This document shows, one piece after another, positions 49,091 through 64,000 of a DNA stretch of 64,000 nt (position 1 is the stretch's first letter; each line of letters begins with the position of its first letter). The DNA comes from Hyperoplus lanceolatus. Lineage: Eukaryota; Chordata; Actinopteri; Uranoscopiformes; Ammodytidae. The stretch lies in the NCBI GenBank assembly GCA_026929865.2, contig CM049414.1, positions 8,027,001-8,091,000 of the forward strand, read 5' to 3'. Both the position numbers and the translations under genes were made by a program. Below the pieces are notes generated by a model. That model saw only the letters and a program-made list of their open reading frames with translations. It had not been told where the DNA came from and did no database searches.

Positions 49091-52000
49091 ATCACATTCA
49101 TGGACTGCGTGCCACTGACAGTCCTGTGCAATATATTACTGTAATTTCCTCATTGAGCAAGAGAACAAAAGGAATACAATACGGCGGAGTGTTTAAAATT
49201 GGTCGACTGCTCAGGAATGGTGTCCATCGTAAAAGAGCAACATTACAGCCGTGACATCGGTGACATCAACCAGGTGCCACTGTGTCTGTCTGCACATCTC
49301 CACACTGCACGCACAGGGACACACTCTATCTGTTCAAGGACCAGTCAGACAGCACTGCCCTCCACCTGTCTCCAGCCTTATACCTGTCCCAGTCATTACC
49401 AGGGTCCCAGATCCCCAACCGTAAGTGCACATGTCAACAGTGAAAATTACAGGGCCTGCACACTCACACACACACACATATTTGTTTTGCTTTCAAAATC
49501 CAGATATCCGTCTGCACGCAAGCCATGATACGCCGACCGCCCCCTCCCCTTTTGTTTTCATGACGAACCCAGAAAACAAAGCAGGTGAGGTTCAAAGGCG
49601 GAAAACAAGAGAAAAGGCTTTGAGCTGGAGGAGATGTGTGGAGATGATGGACACACATTGGTACTGTAATGACAAGGGGAAAGGCCTTTCACAGACCTGT
49701 TCCTATGGTCACCGCGGACCTCGCCTAGAGCTGATTACAAACCACTTCTACAAACTAAAAAGTCAAAGCGTCATTAGATCTGGGCTTTGTTCTCCCACTT
49801 AGCTCGCTCTCTTGCCTGAACTAATGAGGACAAGATAGTCTCTTCAGATGTCTGCGGGGAGAGTCTCAGACTTCGGGGCCAGCCAGTTGAGATTGCAGCG
49901 CGGCGGGACAGAGTGCACTGACGAGTTTGACGAAAGATACAAATTGCTTTCTAGACTGAAAGATAAAGATCCATTTTCAGACGATGATGACATAAACTTT
50001 TTCTTTTCACTTGAATACCATCGGGTTCACCGTAGTGTATGAATATGCCGTGGTGCATGCAATATACACCTGTCAATTGTGTTGTGTATGTCAAAAAAAG
50101 GTCCTTTTATCATTGACTCTTTCACCGAGTCTGCCTTGGGTAACCTGAGTGCTCTCTTTCCCTTTTCAACATGCTCCATATAAACACTGACAAACTTCCC
50201 TTGTCCTCGGGGTGAGTGACTTGGTCTTGTTGTTGGGCTCTTATCGTGTTGTTTCTGTTGAAAGTCCCGATGACTGTACGTCTGAATAGATACTGACAGG
50301 ACCGCATTAGATGTGGCAGAAAATGAAGTCACCGCGCCATGGGCGACGTTGGACTTGTTTGCACACTTCTTCCACAAAAAAAAAAAAAAAACGAATAGCT
50401 GTTCTTTTGTCGACGATCCACACATGATGTTAGTCACTGTATTTTGCCGAAACCTGGGCATCATTTGAAACAGGCACAGACTCACACACATGAACCGACT
50501 TTACTTTAAGTGAGCAGACACAGTGTATAGTGGCCTGATGACAAACGCATTCAGCATTTCCTATAATTTTGTGCACCAATCACATCCGTCTTCCGTGCGC
50601 GCTGTAATTTCCCTTGACTTGATCCTCAATAACATCCTGTTGTCTGAGGGGGGGGGGGGGGGGGGCAGGTTGAACTGACCCTCCACCACATCACAAACAG
50701 GACAGGACAGAGCAGAGACTATTATCCTGGCCCCGGCTAATGACAGTCGAATGAGAAATACGGGCAGGAAGCAGTCCTCTGTGATCTCTGTATTTAAAAG
50801 CAGCCTTATTATTACTTGTGTATTGTTTTGTCGCGTCGGGATCCCCTTCGGACTACTATTATTAAGTTGAAGGACTGTGACTGTCTGTGACTGTGACAGT
50901 AGATGTTGAGCTGAGGTTGTGTGAGCTTTGAAGGCAACATGGGAGATCCCATATAGCTGATGATGCCGTTTGGGATTTATACATATAAAGCGATTTCATT
51001 TGTTGCATATTATTGTGAGAAATTAACCTGCACTGAGCAGGCTAATATCCACATTATAAGCAACAAAGTCTCCATTTTGCTAGGAACCAATAGCATAATA
51101 TCCCCTTTTCACAGATAAAATGTTTAGAAAAAGGGCATCAAACGGTGTAGCACATTGCATTAAGATTGGGACCTACTAGATATATGGAAAAACTCTAAAC
51201 TAAAAAAGGGGAAATAAAATCTATAGTAATATAAGAAGCTTTTTGAATCAGTTTTTAAACAGCTAAAGGCTTGCATGTCCATATGACAATGTTTAGCTAG
51301 TTTTGAGAGTGATAATGTGTTCCATCGTAACTCACTATGTCAGTATAGGCCTAGGTTAAAATGTGCTAATTAGCACTAAATTCAGTTTTACAGGTATATG
51401 TTTGTGTTGGACAAAATTAACACTTTTGACCTGACAATGGTGCTAGGAAGTTAATTGAGCACCTAAGGTATATGAGAATATATCCTCAGGGACACGTACA
51501 TTTCTGCACATTCATTTCTGGCAATACATCCAATGGTTGTTGGGATGATTGAAATGTCCAAACAAGGTTGTCGTGATTAAGGTTCATCCTTTGAGGACCA
51601 TGAAAATGTTAACACTTTCCATGCAGATGGTGGCCCTCGTACACAATATGGAAACACAGGATGACATTATTTCATATCCTACTACCTAACATCAAATCAA
51701 AAGTAAATATGAAGTGTAATAAGTTGTACTATTTTTTTTAAGTGCTATCATATGTTTTCATTTTACATTTGTAGACTCTTAAAGACTTGATAAAGATGAA
51801 AGAACTAACAATCACAAGTAAGTAAAGGTGTTGAATTATTATTTTCCATCTCAGAATATGCCCAGAATCATTTGCGTCTGACCAATGAGGAGAAGCTTTA
51901 AAGAAGTGTACGTGTTGCAAAAGTCAGATTGATGTCAGTCGAGGCTGATCCTTATCACCGTGTTCCCTCAAAATATGACCTCACGGGGAATGTGGATGGC

Positions 52001-52205
52001 TTACAAGAAAGGATTTCTCTGACGCACGTACACGAGGCCATTGACTGACAACCATAAGGACGCGCCGTTTCATCTCGGCTAAACTGGTTCATTCCATCTC
52101 ATGATGCCATCGCTTTGGCATGATCAACAGCTTTCGTTTTTCTTATCAATTCATCAAATGCAAAAAAATTAAAAATAAATTAAAAAATTCTAAAAACGCA
52201 GCAGA

Positions 52206-52380
52206 GGGGGCGCCCTTAGCGCAGTTGTTAGGGCGTCCCCCCCCCCCATGGGCCTCGGCCAGCAGCAGACCCGGGTTCGATTCCAGCCCGCGGTCGTTCT
52301 CTGCATGTCACTCCCCTCTCTGCCCCATTTCAACTCTGTCTCTACACTTTCAATAAAGCTTAAAAATGCCAAAAAAAAAT
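52206..52380 (+). mobile_element. tRNA-derived SINE with perfect 10 bp target-site duplication
   Basis: It is flanked by ACGCAGCAGA at 52196-52205 and 52381-52390. The head has Pol III promoter elements: an A-box-like TTAGCGCAGTTGTTAGG (from 52216) and a B box GGTTCGATTCC (52274-52284). A non-tRNA body (CATGTCACTCCCCTCTCTGC) follows, with a tail AATAAAGCTTAAAAATGCCA and poly(A). The perfect duplication suggests a young insertion. It is not a functional tRNA because the tRNA fold is not kept and the body is fused. Confidence 0.85.
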
Positions 52381-53249
52381 ACGCAGCAGACTCAGAGTGA
52401 CGCCAGAGAGATTCATGGAGCAGTTGACCTTGTAGTAACCCTGCCCAGTGAAACACAACAGGTGGTCATCCTCCTTTGTCCGGGGCCGCGGCAGAGACAG
52501 GTGCTTCCGACTATGGCGGATGGATCACTGTTGACTAGGGACAATGGAGGAAAACGGGAACAAGAAAGCCTAATTCATGCATGGCCACTTCCGCCCCAAG
52601 CCCAGCTCCATGTCAAACACACAAATGCATAAAACCCCATTCACTCTGTGAGCATAAAAAAAAGTCCATATTTCAATGCAAACACAAACATGCTCTGTCA
52701 GTGTTTTTCTCTCTCCCCGGTTTTGTGAGGGAAACAGAGGCGTCAGTAGGGGACAATAGTTCTGACTGTGACCCATATCTGAGCCCCTGACATAGGCAAA
52801 CAGGAAGAGATCCCCCTTTGCATACAGGGGTATTCCTGACTCCAGCTTAAGGAAGGGACGAAGAATGGAGTCCAGAGGAAGGGTGGAGGGGTGCAGAGAG
52901 ACAATCCCTTTGGCCGACAACATCCACCACACGAACATTTTCCGATGCCAAGCAGAGCCTCAGGAGAGCTCAAAGTCTCTCATTGTGGGAGGTGAAAAAG
53001 AATGTAGCTTATGTAATAAAGCTGAAATGAACGTAGCAACGTGAGTTTAGCAATGACATCAGCTGACTCACCAAGAACTACATTTTCTTAGCAGAGAATA
53101 AACAGAAACACAGGTGAAACGTTTCTTGTTTTTCCTTGACCTGCACTAAGCTCCTCGCATTCTCTACTTTCACTGTCCGGTCACGCGTGAAAGGATTGCA
53201 GCGTGTTAAGAACCTTCTTGTCTTCTTTTCTGAAGTGTGTGTGCGTGTA

Positions 53250-53250
<1 letters not shown>

Positions 53251-53286
<36 letters not shown>

Positions 53287-53342
53287 ATGCGTGTGTGTGT
53301 GTGTGTGTGTGTGTGAGTGCATGCGTGTGTGTGAGTGTGTGT
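53251..53342. repeat. Imperfect (GT)n microsatellite
   Basis: GT repeats interrupted by GCATGC and GAGT units. Confidence 0.85.
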
Positions 53343-53673
53343 AAGCGTGACAGCTTAAAGTCAAATCTGAAAGTAACATCACTTTGGAATCTCCTCGAGG
53401 ACATCTGACAGTATGATCAGCAGTGGTATTCAAACAATGCGTTTCCTTTTTGTCTGAATCACTGCCTTAGTAATTTAAGGTGTCTCAACGCTCTAATCCG
53501 CGACTCTTTGGAATGACTTAGAGTGACAATGTGGCGTCACAGAGGAATAACAACACATTCAAACACGATGGCCTCTGCTTTGTGTGTAACCACCATTCCA
53601 TAATATGGGATGCATATGGTGTGTTGAATTGATAAATACATTTGAAATAAACCAAATAGACCCAACCTCCACA

Positions 53674-53730
53674 ATATATATATTATATATAATATATAAT
53701 ATAGTATACATGTATATATATATATATATT
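53674..53730. repeat. AT-rich alternating tract
   Basis: ATATAT/TATAAT alternation, able to form cruciforms; no gene evidence beside it. Confidence 0.8.
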
Positions 53731-55492
53731 GGGAGGAGTTCATCTTTTGAAATGAATCATTCACTTAATCAGTCAACTCATTTCCTTAGGTTACGCGCTA
53801 CATCCGTATGCATTATCTCATGCTATCAGTCATTGTATGAGAGTAGGTGCCACTGATAATGATGGTCAAATCAGGATTGATTGATCAAGTAAGAAAAGGA
53901 AGGAAGGGAGTGGAGGATGATGAGCATTAAAGAAGAGGAGTGAAGGGTTGACCCCTGTCCTCCTCTGTCACTGAGATAAGAGTGGTGATGGAGGTTCCCA
54001 GTGGCCTCAGTTAACCTTTAACTAAAAGTGCAGCCTCATTATTTGCAACCACACTCTTTTATCTGACTGACTGGACTTTTGGAAGATTTTTTTTATTCAT
54101 TTAAAGTTTTTGCCAATTGCACAGGCCGAATGAGACAAAGCACATGGAGATAAACTTCTAACTTATACGGCAAAATGAAGCTCTTGAAACAAAACCTAAC
54201 AATCCCATCTCAAAACTGTTTTTAGCATCAAAACAATACACACATGCACCTTTGAATTACTCTTTCCTAGCAGCAACAACACAACGATGTGTTGTATGCT
54301 AAACACAGCTGTCAGTACGTTGGATGGTTTTTTACTTTAAAAGTCTCCTACTGATTTTTTTTTGTGTAAGATTGGTTCACTACAGTTCATCTAGACACAT
54401 GAAAATAAAAATAAAAAAGCATCTGAAAAAAAAGTGTATTTTGCAATGTCATGGTTTTGGCAAACAAAAAAAACAATAGGTAGGATCGCAGTTCAACAAG
54501 CAATTCAGTGTGTCACTAGGAACACTCTGAAACAATTATGAGAAAAAAAAAAACAGTGTTGTAAGGAATGGGGCAGGTGGATTATGAACTCTTTGGATAC
54601 CGTCTCCCGTTTGCGTCTGGCCACATCACCTCATAGACATCACACTAAATGTCATCCTTTGAGAACCAACGGTGAAAATATTCCTGATATCTAGTCTAAA
54701 TGTCCTAATTATGGAGCTATTGTGTAGTTGGGCTGGACTCTCTGCCCAGGCTCCTATATTGTTAGGCCATGATCAATAACATGGTCCACTATAGTGTCCC
54801 TGTTGTATGTGTCTCCGTCTGTTGCCTTCTTTATTCTTGTCCTCCTGCCGCTCTCTCCTCCTCTTCCCCTGACTCTTACTGTCTTACAAAGAAGCTGAGC
54901 TCACCTGAGGTATATTTGTAATGCTAATGCTCATACTGATTGGTATTCAATTAGCTTTATTTTTTATGTGTGTGAGTCTGTGTGCTTTTCCAATTTTAGT
55001 TGTGTTTTGAATTTGAAATAGATGTGTTTTCCCAAGGATTGCAGGAGATTTCTTTTTTGAACAATGCGTCTTGTGTAAAAAACAGTGTGTAGTGTTTTGC
55101 AAGAAGTGTGTTGCAGAATTTCAAACACAATGCAAAGCCTATTTTGTGTTTGTGGGGTTGGTCTTGTGTTTAGGGGCATGGTCACAACAGTTAGAGGTTG
55201 TGATGCTTTGGGCATAGCAACCACTTTTAGTGTTTAAGCATTAGGCAAAAACTGTAATTGTTTTGCTTCTTTTCGAGATCATGATCATTAATAACTTATT
55301 TAAAACTTCCTTTGCCCCTAACTGTTGAGTGTGCACTGTTTTCGTTTCATAACGTCGACTGTGGGGTGGGATGCAAATTCTTTCCATGTTTTTTTCTGTT
55401 CTGAAAGCAGAATTAAATTAAATAAAAACTGTAAGAAGAAAAACCAAGTGTCATTCTGAGCTGTAGGCTAGTTACTTATTGTTAGGCTATAT

Positions 55493-57189
55493 TCAGTGTT
55501 GGGCAAGTTACTTCAAAAGCGTAATGCGGTATTTATTACTTATTACTGGCATTTCAAAGTAGTTACTTACATTACAATATTACTGTCTTTGAATTGTAAG
55601 GCATTACACTACTTTTACATTACTTTTGCATTACTTTCACCAAAATAACATGAAATATGGATTTGGTGTTCTCAATAGATCTTCTTGTGTTCAATGCAGC
55701 TCATTACACAGCAGGAGGTGACATGGTATGGCATAATGACTGAGCTAGGCTTAAGGCTAACACAAGTAGGCCTATGCTATATAATATAATGGTCACAGTT
55801 ATGGCTCATGGTGCAATACATTTTATAATAGAAATACTGTTTCTTTAGGTATTTATTTAGCCTATATTAATATCAATAGAGCTAGAGTCTACTGCTGTAG
55901 ATTGAAAAAGTAAATTGAGCCTCAAAGATTTGTTTCTTGCGTTCTGGCGACTTAAAAGCACAAACAAGTTGTTCACATCATCATCATCAACTTTTGCCTT
56001 TTTTAGTTGTTCCAAAGAATCTGCCTTATCATCTTGCCATCTAATCTAAATGATAACAGCCCATTATGTTTGTTTATCGTCTCTCTTGCGTGACATTTTA
56101 TAATAACAATAGTAGCCTTAATATATCTCCTTTGCTAATTCAAAGCATCCACTCATTATGTTGGGAGTCGACGTATGTGTCAGAGGCATGAATCGACAAA
56201 GCGATCAACTCTTATTGTGACTTTTTTGCTGCAGCACTTGTAGTGCTGAGGAGAGCTTGCCAACTGCGCTGTCCTTTACGCACCATCATTGCCGCCGTTA
56301 TGTTAAGATTTCATAATTTGCATCAAAGCAAACCCTTTAGGCGCCGGGTTTTATTTTTTAAAATACTAGATTTTGACACTTAAATTTCAGAAGGCTCTGG
56401 ATTGAAAGTGGTTTGAGATAGAGACAAAGTGTAAATGAGACAAATATTGATAATATATATATAATGCTGCGTCGCTTGGCTGCTGCGCATGGACGCACCG
56501 TGACCGGGGCCGTAGAAAGAGTGAACACCAACTCCCTACTCGTCAACTTTTTGCTTGCCATATCTCTAAATAACTCCTAAATCCAGCAATACCGCTTCAG
56601 CATAAATAGCTTCGTGGCACACTATCTCCGATTTCGCACCTAACAACAGCGCGATTCATTTGCAGCCTGGACGCGGAGGTGTGTCACCTCTCTGCTCTGA
56701 CAGCAGGCAGGGACTCGCTCCGAGGGGCTGCTCCGAGACTGACCGCCTCCGAGTGCTCTTAGACGGGGAGAGGCTCGCGGCAGCACCCGCTGCTCGTTGA
56801 GCACAGAGTGATACGTGCTTTCACGTCAGAGTCTCCAAACACCACAAAAGTTTTCAATAACTTGGGCAGTGAGACGGAAGCCAGTAGGCTAGCGGATCTT
56901 TGGAATCAATTGTAGCAGCAAATCGAGTTTTCTTCTCCTCTAGCAGTGACATTAGCGTGGGTTTTTTTCTCCTCTGCGAAACTCGCGGTGTTGGCCAATT
57001 TGTATAAAAACAACAAACCAGTCAATTTCGGGTTTAAAATGCATTGTAACGCACGTTTCTGAGCTATGTACCGCGTTACATATCACCATTTTTTTGCTGT
57101 AATGTCTTACCTTACCGCGTTACAGCAAAACGTAATGCATTACAGTAGCCTAATGCATTACTTCCTGTAACGCGTTACTCCCAACACTG
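55493..57189. mobile_element. 1.7 kb non-autonomous hAT-type transposon with perfect 8 bp duplication
   Basis: A perfect duplication GCTATATT flanks it (55485-55492 and 57190-57197). The termini CAGTGTTGGG and CCCAACACTG are perfect 10 bp inverted repeats; inside them TAATGC/GCATTA and GTAAC/GTTAC motifs recur on both arms. The 8 bp duplication and short TIRs are hallmarks of hAT elements. The interior has no reading frame above about 70 codons and no transposase similarity, so it would need a transposase in trans. A GC-rich segment occurs at 56640-56800. Confidence 0.88.
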
Positions 57190-57704
57190 GCTATATTCAT
57201 ATTTTAATTTATGAGGGTTAGTGGTGGAACCTACATTTCTGAACCTTTGTTCAAAGATAAAAAAAATATATATATATATAGCCTATGCTAGGCTTTTTCA
57301 GAGGGAGCCTAACTCTTACATTTGCTACAACAGTTTCCCTGTGCTTTCACAAATCTTGGCCATTAGTTTGGCTTGAATGAACTTAAGTACCATAAAGTGC
57401 ACAACACTGTAAACTGCAGCCACGCCACGATGTAAACTGTGGCTTAATTAGTCCACTTTGTTTCACTTACTTGCCTCGTGAGTCATTGCGCATCAGACGA
57501 CCTACAGTATCCACATTAAAACGTTTAATTGTGTATCATTGAACTCACCTTAACTGTATTGCTCAGCTTGGTTAAGTGAAATGAGAGCTTGGAGTTTCAG
57601 CCCCATATCTGCATAGTTTATAAGTTTAGCCAATTCACATAACCCTCATTATCATAGACTGCATTTTTTCATCCTATATTCGATTGGTGCGGCTATGTTT
57701 TCTG

Positions 57705-57718
57705 CCAACAGAGGGCGC
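57705..57718 (+). promoter_or_regulatory. CTCF-like motif upstream of prep
   Basis: CCAACAGAGGGCGC fits the CTCF core CCASYAGRKGGCRS at 13 of 14 positions and lies about 200 bp upstream of the prep start, at the edge of the gene-free interval. Motif call by eye only. Confidence 0.5.
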
Positions 57719-57730
57719 AATAGCATTTGT

Positions 57731-57745
57731 GGCACCGGCGGTGCC
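57731..57745. promoter_or_regulatory. 15 bp perfect palindrome in the prep promoter
   Basis: GGCACCG-G-CGGTGCC, 13 bp after the CTCF-like motif and about 170 bp upstream of the prep ATG. GC-rich dyad of the kind bound by dimeric factors; no specific factor assigned. Confidence 0.4.
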
Positions 57746-57913
57746 CTCGTCAAAGCGCTTGTTGGCTGCGTGTAAACAAGGCATCTTTCCTACCAAAAGC
57801 CTCAGCGCCTTAAGTTGATGTTTTACAGGATCCACAGAGTCATTTCAAACCCACTGTTTCACTCCCTGAGGCGGCTTTTTTTCTTTCGCAATTCCCGAAA
57901 ACTGACCTCCAAA

Positions 57914-64000
<6,087 letters not shown>

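Noticed and set aside
49848-50042. 64-codon frame with a DDDD stretch in the prdm1-prep gap
   Set aside because: No recognisable domain, no homologous neighbour exon and no supporting splice pattern.
52216-52284. Possible tRNA gene (A and B boxes)
   Set aside because: The boxes belong to the head of a SINE with a fused body, poly(A) tail and target-site duplication; the tRNA fold is not kept.

Overview
The window is teleost nuclear DNA. The genes are split by GT-AG introns and encode vertebrate proteins. The non-coding DNA is full of fish-type repeats: long CA/GT microsatellites, small terminal-inverted-repeat (TIR) elements, a tRNA-derived SINE and a non-LTR retrotransposon. I saw no bacterial-type operon, CRISPR array or virus.

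Layout from left to right: (1) eva1a on +, with two coding exons in view, a 6 kb intron holding a nearly full-length LINE (about 1.65-5.56 kb) and a 190 bp hAT-type element, then a long 3'UTR. (2) efhc1 on +, ten exons, 9.75-14.11 kb, encoding a ciliary DM10 protein with no visible EF-hand. (3) tram2 on -, eleven exons, 22.72-15.25 kb, converging on efhc1. (4) xkr5 on -, seven exons, 31.71-24.24 kb. (5) A prdm1 (Blimp-1) paralogue on -, six coding exons, 40.15-33.23 kb. (6) An 18 kb gene-free interval, 40.2-57.9 kb, that holds repeats, including a 1.7 kb hAT-type element and a SINE, both with perfect target-site duplications. (7) The first eleven coding exons of prep on +, from 57.91 kb to the right edge, cut off before the catalytic serine.

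The exon models were built by hand from family similarity plus splice sites. Each complete coding sequence sums to whole codons: eva1a 169 aa, efhc1 557 aa, tram2 369 aa, xkr5 657 aa, prdm1 786 aa. The first 494 codons of prep are present.

The genes do not form one pathway. efhc1 is axonemal, tram2 acts at the ER translocon, xkr5 and eva1a are membrane proteins, prdm1 is a transcriptional repressor and prep is a cytosolic peptidase. Their order is informative. EFHC1/TRAM2 and PRDM1/PREP are also neighbours in human, and the head-to-head prdm1/prep arrangement is kept with a much shorter gap.

Main points for follow-up: a 2A-like motif at the N-terminus of the LINE protein; an 83-base homopolymer just upstream of a tram2 splice acceptor; a perfect 13 bp hairpin just inside a tram2 intron; an RFX X-box with a forkhead core upstream of efhc1; CTCF-like motifs at the prep promoter and between eva1a and efhc1; two abutting palindromic MITEs beside an xkr5 exon; and the missing EF-hand of efhc1. 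I did not find a convincing wholly new system.
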